A stretch of DNA of 47,440 nt, from the NCBI GenBank assembly GCA_031552195.1, contig JAVBMT010000014.1:1-47440 (forward strand), in the 5' to 3' direction. Positions 25,652-33,323 of the stretch are shown here, in pieces. The notes beneath the pieces were generated by a model, which saw only the letters and a program-made list of their open reading frames with translations, was not told where the DNA came from and made no database searches. Source of the DNA: JAVBMP01 sp031552195. GTDB lineage: Bacteria > Desulfobacterota > Desulfovibrionia > Desulfovibrionales > Desulfovibrionaceae. Both the position numbers and the translations under genes were made by a program. Each line of letters begins with the position of its first letter. Position 1 is the first letter of the stretch.

Positions 25652-26695
25652 ATGAAAAAGATTACTGTCGCTGTGGTCGGCGCTACCGGCGCCGTTGGGC
25701 GCACCATGCTGAAAACTCTGGAAGACCGTAATTTCCCGGCTGCGGAAGTGGTGCCCATGGCCTCTTCGCGCTCCGCCGGCAGCACTATTGAATTTATGGG
25801 TAAAAACCTCAAGGTTAAAGAACTTGCGGAAAATTCTTTCGAGGGAATAGACCTGGCCCTGTTCTCGGCCGGGGGCGACACTTCTCTGAAATATGCGCCG
25901 CACGCGGTCGGCGCCGGCTGCGTGGTGGTTGACAACTCCAGCGCCTGGCGCATGGATGAACGTTGCCCGCTGGTCGTGCCGGAAGTGAACCCAGAAGCCC
26001 TGAACGGCCACGGCGGCATCATAGCCAACCCCAACTGTTCCACCATCCAGATGGTAGTGGCGCTCAAGCCCATTCATGACGCGGCCAAAATAAAGCGCGT
26101 AGTAGTCTCCACCTACCAGGCCGTTTCCGGAACCGGGCAGAAGGCCATTGTGGAGCTGGAAACCCAGGTGCGCCAGATGTTCAACATGCAGGAGCCTGAA
26201 GTGAAGGTCTACCCGTACCAGATAGCCTTCAACTGCCTGCCGCAGATAGACGTTTTCATGCCGAACGGCTACACCAAAGAAGAAATGAAAATGACCGACG
26301 AAACCGTAAAAATAATGAACGATCCAGGCATAAAGGTCAGCGCCACGGCCGTGCGCGTGCCGGTTTTTTACGGGCATTCGGAATCTTTGAACATTGAAAC
26401 GGAAAAGCCGCTAGGCGCCCAGGCCGCGCGCGCCATTCTGAGCCGCGCCCCCGGCGTGCAGGTTTACGATAATCCAGAGCTTAAAATGTACCCCATGCCC
26501 ATTGCCGCGGCCGGGGAATATGAGGTTTTCGTGGGCCGCATCCGCGAAGACGAAAGCCAGCCCAACACCCTGAACATGTGGGTTGTGGCCGACAATATCC
26601 TGAAGGGCGCGGCCCTTAACGCCGTGCAGATAGCCGAGCTGCTGGTCGAGAAAGACCTGCTGCGCGTTGCGGACAAAAAGGCCTTTTTACGTTGA
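25652..26695 (+). CDS. asd: Aspartate-semialdehyde dehydrogenase
   Basis: A 347-aa enzyme reducing aspartyl-4-phosphate to aspartate semialdehyde with NADPH, the branch point to lysine/diaminopimelate, threonine and methionine. Visible are the nucleotide-binding start VAVVGATGAVGRTML, NPNCSTIQMV with the catalytic Cys near residue 131, and VSTYQAVSGTGQKAI with the conserved Gln/Gly block. RVPVFYGHSE and the C-terminal dimer region are intact. The start ATG follows AAGGTGTTGCA. It has its own gap upstream (94 nt) and a hairpin downstream (26714-26748), so it is probably monocistronic. Confidence 0.96.
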   Translation: MKKITVAVVGATGAVGRTMLKTLEDRNFPAAEVVPMASSRSAGSTIEFMGKNLKVKELAENSFEGIDLALFSAGGDTSLKYAPHAVGAGCVVVDNSSAWRMDERCPLVVPEVNPEALNGHGGIIANPNCSTIQMVVALKPIHDAAKIKRVVVSTYQAVSGTGQKAIVELETQVRQMFNMQEPEVKVYPYQIAFNCLPQIDVFMPNGYTKEEMKMTDETVKIMNDPGIKVSATAVRVPVFYGHSESLNIETEKPLGAQAARAILSRAPGVQVYDNPELKMYPMPIAAAGEYEVFVGRIREDESQPNTLNMWVVADNILKGAALNAVQIAELLVEKDLLRVADKKAFLR

Positions 26696-26713
26696 CAAAG
26701 CTCCGCATTCAAT

Positions 26714-26748
26714 GTTCCCGGCGGTCTGCAAGGCGGTCTGCCGGGAAC
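26714..26748 (+). terminator. Hairpin after asd
   Basis: GTTCCCGGC (26714-26722) pairs with GCCGGGAAC (26740-26748). There is no T-run directly after it; a small AGCC-TT-GGCT stem followed by TTTTT comes about 14 nt later and may do the termination. Confidence 0.4.
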
Positions 26749-26864
26749 GCTGGCGGATGAGCCTTGGCTTTTTATATATGGATGTTGAGCGCCATGCCTG
26801 TCTATTGGGAAAATAGCGCGATGATCCAAGCCTCTTTTTCCGGGATATGCGAAAGGGAAGCCCT

Positions 26865-26915
26865 TTGCTGAAGGCGCGCCGCGCTGTCCGCTTGCGGACG
26901 CCGCTATGCGGCGCC
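26865..26915 (+). repeat. Dispersed repeat, diverged third copy
   Basis: GCTGAAGGCGCGCCGCGCTG followed by TCCGCTTGCGGACG resembles the end of the 118-bp repeat (GCTAAAGGCACGCCGCGCTG then CTCGCTTGCGGGCG at 35887-35920). As in copy 1, a palindrome follows at once. An internal GACGCCGC/GCGGCGCC hairpin is specific to this copy. Confidence 0.5.
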
Positions 26916-26949
26916 AGAGCAAATGAACCTTTTCAAATTAATTTGCTCT
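26916..26949. repeat. Palindromic element, copy 3
   Basis: AGAGCAAAT...ATTTGCTCT arms enclose a CCTTTTCAAATTA centre. The palindrome lies 20 nt before the start codon of the class IV aminotransferase, so in RNA it could affect that gene's leader. Confidence 0.65.
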
Positions 26950-26968
26950 AATTTTATGAGGACAACAT

Positions 26969-27922
26969 ATGTTGCCTGTTTTCAGCACCGATGAATACAT
27001 CGCCCGCCTGCTGGAGGTTCCGCGCCCCGGCGTCGGCGACCTGCTGGCTTTTTACGAAGGCCGCCTGGGCGGAATCTGCAAAAACCCACGCCTCATGCTC
27101 ATGCCGCTTGACGACCACCTCGCCCACCGGGGCGACGGCGTGTTCGACAACATGAAATATATAGGCGGGCGCATCTACCAGTTTGAGGAACATCTGGCCC
27201 GCGTGAAGCGCGGCTGCGCCTCGCTGGGCATCACCCCCCCCTGCGCCTGGGAAGACCTGCGTTCCATAGCGCTTGAGGTGGCCAGGGCCGGAGGAGAGGC
27301 GGACGGCGTGCTGCGCGTCCTTCTCGGGCGCGGTCCAGGCGGCTTCGGCGTTAACCCGGCGGAGTGCCCGGAAGCCAGCCTTTACGTCATGGCCTACCGT
27401 TTCCGGCAGAAGCCGGAAAGCTGGTTCAGCAAGGGGCTCAGCGCCTTCAAAACTTCCATCCCGGCCAAATCGGGCTTTTTGGCGCAGGTGAAAAACACCA
27501 ATTACCTGCCCAACGTGCTGATGACCAAAGAAGCCAACGAGCGCGGCTTCGACGTGCCCATCTGCTTCGATGAAAAGGGTTTTCTGGCGGAAAGCGCCGT
27601 GGCCAACATCTGCATCGTGGATGAAAACGGGGTGCTGACCGCGCCGGAATTCAGCAACGCCCTGCCGGGCACCACCATTACCCGCGCCTTCAAGTTGATG
27701 GAAAACGAGATGGAGTCAAGCGTCCGGAAAGTTTCCGAGAGCGAACTTTTCAGCGCGCGGGAAATTCTGATGCTCGGCACCAGCCCGGATTGCGCGGGAG
27801 TTGTCAGCTACGAAGGAAAACCGGTGGGGAACGGCGTTCCCGGACCGGCGGCGAAGCGTTTGCGCGCCCTGATCATTGACGACATCCGCAACACCGGAAC
27901 CCCGGTTCCGGGTTTGCTTTAG
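26969..27922 (+). CDS. Class IV PLP-dependent aminotransferase
   Basis: A 317-aa fold-type IV enzyme (branched-chain aminotransferase, D-amino acid aminotransferase and aminodeoxychorismate lyase group). Marks are HRGDGVFDNMKYIGGRIYQFEEH near residues 52-72, FLAQVKNTNYLPNVL with the probable Schiff-base Lys near residue 174, FLAESAVANICIVD for phosphate and cofactor, and the closing LPGTTITR block. The exact substrate is not decided by these motifs; an aminodeoxychorismate-lyase or amino-acid aminotransferase role are both open. The start has GAGGAC 5-6 nt upstream. It is followed after 10 nt by the GT4 gene, then trmD, so a plus-strand operon is likely. Confidence 0.88.
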   Translation: MLPVFSTDEYIARLLEVPRPGVGDLLAFYEGRLGGICKNPRLMLMPLDDHLAHRGDGVFDNMKYIGGRIYQFEEHLARVKRGCASLGITPPCAWEDLRSIALEVARAGGEADGVLRVLLGRGPGGFGVNPAECPEASLYVMAYRFRQKPESWFSKGLSAFKTSIPAKSGFLAQVKNTNYLPNVLMTKEANERGFDVPICFDEKGFLAESAVANICIVDENGVLTAPEFSNALPGTTITRAFKLMENEMESSVRKVSESELFSAREILMLGTSPDCAGVVSYEGKPVGNGVPGPAAKRLRALIIDDIRNTGTPVPGLL

Positions 27923-27932
27923 GGCGGAGCGG

Positions 27933-29021
27933 GTGCGCGTTTTTCTTCTTGATTTCGGGCTTGAGATGCGCGGCGGGCAGCGGCAGGTCTTTTACCTGGC
28001 CAGGGTCCTGGCGGAAAGCGGCGAATTCAGCCCTTGCCTGGTATCCCCCAAGGGCAGCCCGCTGTTGAAACTGGCCGAAAAGAACGGTCTTGAGACTTTT
28101 CCGGCAACAGGCGGACGGCTCGGCCGCCTTTTCAGCCTTTCCCGATTTTCCCGCCAACTGGCCCGCCTGGGCGAAAAAGCGGTCGTTCATACCAACGACG
28201 CGCGTTCCGCCGCCTTCGGGGCGGCCGTGCGCAAAAAAACCCCGCATTGTTTCCTTGTGCATACGCGGCGCGTTTCCTATCCCCTGTCTGAGGGCAAGCG
28301 CGGCGAGAAATACCGCCTGGGCGACGCGGTGGTCGGCGTTTCAGCCGAAATCGCCGAGGCCGTCAAGGCGGGAGGCGTCGCGCCGGAGCGTGTGCATGTA
28401 ATCCACTCCGGCATTGACCCTGACCTTTACCCCGCCAAGGTGGAGAGAAACGACGGGCGCACCGTATTCGTCTGCCTGGGGGCCTTGACCAGGCAGAAAG
28501 GCCATGCGGTGCTGCTGAACGCCCTGCCCGCGCTGGAGGGGAAATTCGCGCCGCAGGCTGAAGAAAGCTCATGGGAACTGCGTATAATAGGCGAGGGGCC
28601 GCTTTTCAGGCCGCTGCTGGAGCAGGCGCAAAAACTGGGCGTGGAAAAGCGCCTGGCCTTTCTTGGCCGCCAGGACAGCCGGGTGGAACTTTGCAAGTGC
28701 GACATACTGGTAGCCCCGTCGGTGGACGGAGAAGGCAGCAGCGCCGTTCTCAAAGAAGGCTGGGCCACCGGCCTTCCGGTTATTTGCTCCGACCTTCCGT
28801 CAAATCTTGAGCTGATAAATCCTGAAGTCAACGGGCTTAGTTTCGCCAGCGGAAATTCCGCCGAACTGGCCGAGGCGATGTTCAGGCTGGCCGGCGATGC
28901 CGCATTGCGGGCAAGGCTGGCGGAAAACGGGCGGGAAAGCCTGCGCGGCTTTACGCACCTGAAAATGGCCGGGCGGTATATGGAGCTTTACAGAACCCTG
29001 GCGGGCGAACATGCGGATTGA
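27933..29021 (+). CDS. GT4-family glycosyltransferase
   Basis: A 362-aa retaining GT-B glycosyltransferase. The N-terminus FLLDFGLEMRGGQRQVFYLA is the typical acceptor-side opening. The C-terminal nucleotide-sugar half shows VFVCLGALTRQKGHAVLLNAL and the E-x7-E block in APSVDGEGSSAVLKEGWATGLPVI. A GTG at 27933 is taken as the start because family similarity begins there; AGGG lies 8 nt before it, and a TTG at 27876 would only extend it over the previous gene. It overlaps trmD by 11 nt. A lipopolysaccharide- or polysaccharide-related role is likely, but the donor and acceptor are unknown. Confidence 0.85.
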   Translation: MRVFLLDFGLEMRGGQRQVFYLARVLAESGEFSPCLVSPKGSPLLKLAEKNGLETFPATGGRLGRLFSLSRFSRQLARLGEKAVVHTNDARSAAFGAAVRKKTPHCFLVHTRRVSYPLSEGKRGEKYRLGDAVVGVSAEIAEAVKAGGVAPERVHVIHSGIDPDLYPAKVERNDGRTVFVCLGALTRQKGHAVLLNALPALEGKFAPQAEESSWELRIIGEGPLFRPLLEQAQKLGVEKRLAFLGRQDSRVELCKCDILVAPSVDGEGSSAVLKEGWATGLPVICSDLPSNLELINPEVNGLSFASGNSAELAEAMFRLAGDAALRARLAENGRESLRGFTHLKMAGRYMELYRTLAGEHAD

Positions 29022-30369
29022 TATAGTCACCCTGTTCCCGGAGTTTTTTTCCGGCCCTTTGTCTTGCGGGCTGGTGCAGCGCGCGCAGGGCGGAGGCGTT
29101 CTGGAAATCGGGCTGCACAACCCGCGCCTAATGGCTTCCAACCGGCATAAAACGGTTGACGACCGCCCTTACGGCGGCGGACCCGGCATGGTCCTGCTGC
29201 TTGAACCCCTGGTGAAAACGCTGCTTGGGCTTGGGCTGAAGCCGCGCCCCGGCCTGGACCTGCCGCCGGAACTGTTCCCGCCGGAAAATTCCGCCTCAGG
29301 AGCGGGCGCATCGCGAGGGCGCATTCTTTTCATGGCCCCCAAGGGTCGCCCCTTCGACCAGGCCCTGGCGCGCGAACTGGCGCTTGAAGAGCGCCTTACG
29401 ATACTTTGCGGCCGTTATGAAGGCATAGACGCCAGGCTGGAGGAGATATTTCCCATTGAAGCGGTATCGCTCGGCGATTTCGTGCTGAACGGAGGGGAAA
29501 CGGCGGCCCTGGCCGTGCTTGAGGCGGTGGGCCGGTTGCGCCCCGGTTTTATGGGGCATGAGGAATCAGGCGACGAAGAAAGTTTTTCCGCCGGGCTGCT
29601 TGAATACCCTCATTACACCAGGCCGGAGAATTTCGCCGGGCTGGAGGTTCCGGAAGTCCTGCGCGGCGGCGACCACCGCGCCATTAACGAGTGGCGGCGT
29701 GGTGAGGCCTTGCGCGCAACCTGGAAGAACCGGCCGGAACTTCTGGCCGAGGCGGCGCTTTCCGACTCCGACATGGCTTTGCTGGCGGCGGAACCGAAAC
29801 GCAGCCTCGGGCGGAACCTTTTTTGCTCACTGATACACTATCCGGTTTTGGACAAAGAAAACAAAAGCGTGGCTTCTTCTTTGACAAACCTGGATATTCA
29901 CGATATATCGCGCAGCGCATGCAGTTACGGACTTTCAGGCTTTTACGCGGTTACTCCCTTGCAAGACCAACTGGCCTTACTGCAACAGCTTTTACGGCAT
30001 TGGGCCAGCGGCCCCGGTTCTCATGCGAACCCGGACCGGGCCAGGGCGCTTTCCCTGGTTCGCGGGGTGCCGTCCCTGGCGGACTGCGTTGCGGACATCT
30101 CCGCGCGCCTGGGCCGGAAGCCGTTTGTTGTGGGCACCAGCGCGCAACGGGCGCCGGGCGGGGTTGTATCGTACAGCGAAGTGCGGCGCAAACTGGAAAC
30201 AGAACCGGTGCTGCTGGTTTTCGGCACAAGCCAGGGGCTGGCTCCGGAAATACTGGCGGCTTGCGATGCGGCTTTGCCGCCCCTGCGCTGGGCAGGAGGC
30301 TATAATCACCTTTCGGTGCGCGCGGCCGCGGCCCTGACCTTTGACCGCATTCTGGCCGATTGGTGGTAA
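29011..30369 (+). CDS. trmD: TrmD tRNA (guanine-N1)-methyltransferase fused to a second RNA-methyltransferase-like domain
   Basis: A 452-aa SPOUT enzyme methylating G37 of tRNAs with SAM. Residues 1-235 are a full TrmD with DIVTLFPEFF, DDRPYGGGPGM, LCGRYEGIDARLEE, SLGDFVLNGGE and the knot region up to PRPxxFxGLxVPEVL. Residues about 265-452 form an additional domain (LFCSLIHYPVLDKENKSVAS, YAVTPLQDQLALLQQLL, LLVFGTSQGLAPEIL) like PF09936, a predicted SAM-dependent RNA methyltransferase. As I know the family, this fusion occurs in Desulfovibrio-type genomes. It overlaps the upstream GT4 gene by 11 nt and precedes rplS; rpsP and rimM, the usual partners, are absent. Confidence 0.93.
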   Translation: MRIDIVTLFPEFFSGPLSCGLVQRAQGGGVLEIGLHNPRLMASNRHKTVDDRPYGGGPGMVLLLEPLVKTLLGLGLKPRPGLDLPPELFPPENSASGAGASRGRILFMAPKGRPFDQALARELALEERLTILCGRYEGIDARLEEIFPIEAVSLGDFVLNGGETAALAVLEAVGRLRPGFMGHEESGDEESFSAGLLEYPHYTRPENFAGLEVPEVLRGGDHRAINEWRRGEALRATWKNRPELLAEAALSDSDMALLAAEPKRSLGRNLFCSLIHYPVLDKENKSVASSLTNLDIHDISRSACSYGLSGFYAVTPLQDQLALLQQLLRHWASGPGSHANPDRARALSLVRGVPSLADCVADISARLGRKPFVVGTSAQRAPGGVVSYSEVRRKLETEPVLLVFGTSQGLAPEILAACDAALPPLRWAGGYNHLSVRAAAALTFDRILADWW

Positions 30370-30403
30370 AAGTCATAAAAAGCTTGCGCCCGCGCCTGAA
30401 ACA

Positions 30404-30418
30404 GGTTAGAGCAGTTTT
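30404..30418 (+). repeat. Half-site resembling the palindromic element
   Basis: GAAACAGG-TTAGAGCAGTTTT at 30398-30418 resembles the reverse complement of 35120-35150 (GGAAACAGGTCTTAGAGCG and TTTT). Only one arm is present. It lies in the trmD-rplS gap. Confidence 0.25.
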
Positions 30419-30522
30419 CCCCCAAGCGTTTTTTTGCGCCGAGGGTAGCCCAAGAGAGAACAAAATGCCCCGGACAGCGGCGGAAGCGGCGGCCGGAGAC
30501 GTCAATATAAGAAGGTGAAGCC

Positions 30523-30870
30523 ATGAGCATTATCAACAAAATTGAGCAGGAACAGCTGCGTATGGATCTGCCGGCCTTCAAGTCCGGCGACAACGTGAAG
30601 GTGCATACCCGCATAGTTGAAGGCGAAAAGGAACGTATCCAGATTTTTCAGGGCAACGTCATTCGCATCCACAATGGCGGAGTAGGGGCCAGCTTTACTG
30701 TGCGCAAGGTTTCCGACGGCGTTGGCGTTGAGCGCATCTTTCCCCTGCACTCGCCCTTCCTGGAAAAGATCGAAATCGTGACCGAGGGCCGTGTGCGCCG
30801 TAGCCGCCTTTACTATCTGCGCAACCTCAGAGGCAAAGCCGCCCGCATCAAGCCCAAAAAGCGCTGGTAG
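30523..30870 (+). CDS. rplS: 50S ribosomal protein L19
   Basis: A 115-aa ribosomal protein at the 30S-50S interface. The sequence is full length and typical: FKSGDNVKVHTRIVEGEKER, IQIFQGNVIRIHNGG, TVRKVSDGVGVERIFPLHSP and the basic tail VRRSRLYYLRNLRGKAARIKPKKRW. AAGGTG lies 7 nt before the ATG. It follows trmD after 153 nt and ends at a strong intrinsic terminator. Confidence 0.98.
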   Translation: MSIINKIEQEQLRMDLPAFKSGDNVKVHTRIVEGEKERIQIFQGNVIRIHNGGVGASFTVRKVSDGVGVERIFPLHSPFLEKIEIVTEGRVRRSRLYYLRNLRGKAARIKPKKRW

Positions 30871-30903
30871 GCTCGGCCGTTTCAGTCCCGTTATTTTTCG
30901 GAT

Positions 30904-30947
30904 TATAGCCGGAACGCCGCATTTTGGCGTTCCGGCTATAGGTTTTT
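30904..30947 (+). terminator. Intrinsic terminator of rplS
   Basis: A perfect 15-bp stem (30904-30918 and 30926-30940, TATAGCCGGAACGCC / GGCGTTCCGGCTATA) with a 7-nt loop is followed by GG and TTTTT. Confidence 0.9.
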
Positions 30948-30978
30948 GTAATGAACTGCAAAACGCTGTTATGAAAAA

Positions 30979-31013
30979 GACAGGCGCGCCGATATATACG
31001 CGCCGGTCTTTTT
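30979..31013. terminator. Bidirectional terminator between rplS and the GT4 gene
   Basis: GACAGGCGCG and CGCGCCGGTC (ending 31008) pair with one mismatch and are followed by TTTTT on the plus strand. On the minus strand the same stem is followed by TTTTTCAT. It serves the convergent minus-strand glycosyltransferase gene ending at 31045. Confidence 0.75.
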
Positions 31014-31044
31014 CAGCTTTCTTTTAATTCTGATGCAGTTTTTT

Positions 31045-32127
31045 TCAGGATTGGAAGCTTTCCCATAATTCCAGGACGGCCCGGCGTTGCTCCTCAAGCG
31101 AGTAGCTCCGGGCCGCGAGCATCCCCTGGCGGACTATATTCCTGTAATCTTCACCGCATTCCAGCACCAGCTTGACGCCTTCTTCAAGGGCCAGGGCCAG
31201 GGCGGGCAAGTCTCCGTCCGGCACCACCAGCGCGTTCGGCCCCCAGGGCACGGGGCGCGCGTCGAAAAGCAGCGGCAAAGGCGGCCAGTTATAGGGCGAT
31301 GCCGCCGAGTTTTCCGCTTCAGCCGGGCGGAAAGGGCGCATGTAGTCCATGCCGCCGAAGCCGCTGCACCCGACTACCAGGCAGCCGCACGCCATAGCCT
31401 CCAAAGGCGGCAGGGGGCAGCCTTCCGGAAAGCCCGTGGCCAGGAAAATGTGGCATTCCGCCATAAGTTCCGCCACTTCCGCCGGAGCGCGGTTATGAAT
31501 TTCGATCCATTCCGGCCGGGGCAAACCGTTCAGGGCAAGGCGGGCCTCGAAAATGCGGCGGGCCTGATTGGCTGCCGCCTTGTTCTTTCTCGGCATCCAG
31601 CCGATTTTTACTTTGCTTGCTGAGCCGGGGCGGCTTTTCTCACGCGCCTTGAACCGTTCAAGGTTTATGCCGGGCCTGAGGACGCGCGCGGGCTTTCCGG
31701 TAACTTGCCGGACGAACCATTCCACCGGTTGCGAAACGGCGACGAAGCTCACCGGCATGGAGGCGAGGCTTATGTCCGGGGGAAGGGCGGAAAAAAGGAA
31801 ACTCCAGGCCTGCACGTAAATGACCGTTTTGGCGCCTGACCTCAGGCCGGGCATCAAGGCTCTGGGCCAGCCTTCCGGCGCGAAAAGCAGGTCGCCGGGA
31901 CGCAACGGGCTGTTTTGCCAGCCCCCAGGGGCTACCGGAACGTTCGCTTCGCTCAGTCCCGGAGCGCCGGATTCTTCCGGAAGCAGGCGAACTTCATGCC
32001 CGGCCTGATGCAAATATTCCGCAATGCGGTACAGGACGCCCAGGCCGCCGCTGAAAGAATTTAGGGGTGGAATGGCTATAAAAGTGCGCATATCGGGCTT
32101 TTCGCGAATATTCCGGGGTGGCCGCAT
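31045..32127 (-). CDS. GT4-family glycosyltransferase
   Basis: A 360-aa GT-B glycosyltransferase. The N-terminus FIAIPPLNSFSGGLGVLYRI is the Gly-rich opening, KIGWMPRKNKAAANQARRIF lies in the middle, and FLATGFPEGCPLPPLEAMACG holds the donor-binding E-x7-E motif. ATG 32127 has GGAA about 10 nt upstream; a second ATG at 32091 (MRTFIAIPPLN) begins nearer the conserved fold but has no clear ribosome site. It follows the two XRE genes by about 75 nt and may share their transcript. A surface-glycan role is likely. Confidence 0.82.
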   Translation of the reverse strand: MRPPRNIREKPDMRTFIAIPPLNSFSGGLGVLYRIAEYLHQAGHEVRLLPEESGAPGLSEANVPVAPGGWQNSPLRPGDLLFAPEGWPRALMPGLRSGAKTVIYVQAWSFLFSALPPDISLASMPVSFVAVSQPVEWFVRQVTGKPARVLRPGINLERFKAREKSRPGSASKVKIGWMPRKNKAAANQARRIFEARLALNGLPRPEWIEIHNRAPAEVAELMAECHIFLATGFPEGCPLPPLEAMACGCLVVGCSGFGGMDYMRPFRPAEAENSAASPYNWPPLPLLFDARPVPWGPNALVVPDGDLPALALALEEGVKLVLECGEDYRNIVRQGMLAARSYSLEEQRRAVLELWESFQS

Positions 32128-32202
32128 TCGCCGTTCGTTCCGCCCTTTGCACGGACGGCGTTTCCCCGACGGAATTTTCAGCCAGGCTGAAATTACAGGG
32201 GG

Positions 32203-32568
32203 CTATTTTACAATTTCCACCATATGGTGGGCTATTTTGATCATGTGCGGGCGTTTTTCAGGCGACACACTCTGCAATATTTTGCGGGCAAGAAGCGTTT
32301 CTTTGGCGATAAGGGTGTGACGCGGTTCCCCTGCCATGAACTCGTCCAGGCCGCATTTGAGGTATTCGCTGAGCTGGCACAGGCGGGTCATGTTCGGGGC
32401 GATCGATCCGTTTTCAATGCGCGAAACGGTCAGGGACGTAACTTTCAGCAACGCGGCCAACTGGTTTTGAGTCAAGCCGGCCTGTTTTCTTTTGTCCGCA
32501 ATGATCCGGCCTATATTTTTCAAGGTTTGCCGGTAGCTGTCGTCAGGGGCGGCTTCTATTTTCCTCAT
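32203..32568 (-). CDS. XRE-family transcriptional regulator
   Basis: A 121-aa HTH_3 (Cro/CI-like) DNA-binding protein. The helix-turn-helix is at about residues 22-75 (KRKQAGLTQNQLAALLKVTS, LTVSRIENGSIAP). The C-terminal helix reads ILQSVSPEKRPHMIKIAHHM. The ATG at 32568 is chosen because it overlaps the upstream stop as ATGA with AGGGGA 7 nt before; an ATG at 32601 would extend it by 11 residues. It is a diverged duplicate of the upstream regulator and is translationally coupled to it. Its targets are unknown. Confidence 0.8.
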   Translation of the reverse strand: MRKIEAAPDDSYRQTLKNIGRIIADKRKQAGLTQNQLAALLKVTSLTVSRIENGSIAPNMTRLCQLSEYLKCGLDEFMAGEPRHTLIAKETLLARKILQSVSPEKRPHMIKIAHHMVEIVK

Positions 32569-32894
32569 TGCCATTCCCCTAGCGAACCTAATATCTTCCA
32601 TATTTTTTCGCGCTTTTCCGGTGCGGCTTTTTGCATTGTGCGCGCCAGTTCGGCCGCCTGCCTGTTCAGTTCCGGGTCATCGTCGGGCAGCGAGGCTGGA
32701 ATGTTCCGGCTGTAAAGATCGCGGAACTGGAGCAGCCGTTTTACGGTTATGGCGATATTTCCGTTTTCAATGCGCGAAATGGTGTCTTTCTGCAAGTCGA
32801 GCGCTTCCGCCACCTGGTTTTGCGTCAATCCGGCCAAGCGGCGGTGGTAGGCCATCGATTTTGCCACCAGCATTTTTTTTTCTTTTACGCTCAC
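32565..32894 (-). CDS. XRE-family transcriptional regulator, paralogue
   Basis: A 109-aa HTH_3 protein with the motif at about residues 17-62 (HRRLAGLTQNQVAEALDLQK, DTISRIENGNIAI) and a C-terminal stretch (MQKAAPEKREKIWKILGSLG) parallel to that of the downstream regulator. The GTG start at 32894 lacks a clear ribosome site; an ATG at 32873 is an alternative. It overlaps the next gene by an ATGA junction. The shared LTQNQ and SRIENG blocks point to tandem duplication. It may control the sulfatase-type gene on the other side of the AT-rich gap. Confidence 0.8.
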   Translation of the reverse strand: MSVKEKKMLVAKSMAYHRRLAGLTQNQVAEALDLQKDTISRIENGNIAITVKRLLQFRDLYSRNIPASLPDDDPELNRQAAELARTMQKAAPEKREKIWKILGSLGEWQ

Positions 32895-33323
32895 TTAATC
32901 AGGCCATCCTTGCGGCTTCTCGCGGCAAAACGCGGTTCGTGCCAAAAAATGCGCTATATGTAACTAAGCGAATAAATCAAAGAGTTAGTCCTGACAAGCG
33001 GTAAGTTGCGGGCAAATAGCCGGCGGGGCGGAATGATTTTTCCGGCGGCCGCCCCGCCGGGGCGGTTTCTGGAAATATGGGATAGTTTATACTTGCGAAT
33101 AAGGATTTTCTAAAATAAATTCCAGTAATTTTAAAGTGTTGAGACATAAAAAATAAAGAGATCACACCGTTTTGACTTCTTTCATATACTTTTAATGTTA
33201 CGATTTACTAATGTATTTGATTTTTAATGTTGCTTTTTTTTTGAAAAAATATTAATTAATTTTCATTCCAAAGTTTTCCTCAAGAGGATTCCGGATCGTA
33301 TCATAACACCAAAAGGAGCATAT
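32895..33323. other. AT-rich divergent control region
   Basis: This 429-nt gap lies between the XRE pair (minus strand) and the sulfatase-superfamily gene (plus strand). From about 33060 it becomes strikingly AT-rich, with long T- and A-runs near 33230-33260. It should contain promoters for both sides. A TTGACT (33174-33179) and a TATACT (33184-33189) are visible, but no correctly spaced -35/-10 pair could be fixed, and no gene is seen. Confidence 0.5.

Noticed and set aside
32203..32894. Type II toxin-antitoxin module at the XRE pair
   Set aside because: Both proteins are HTH regulators and neither resembles a RelE/HigB-type toxin; no small toxin gene is adjacent.
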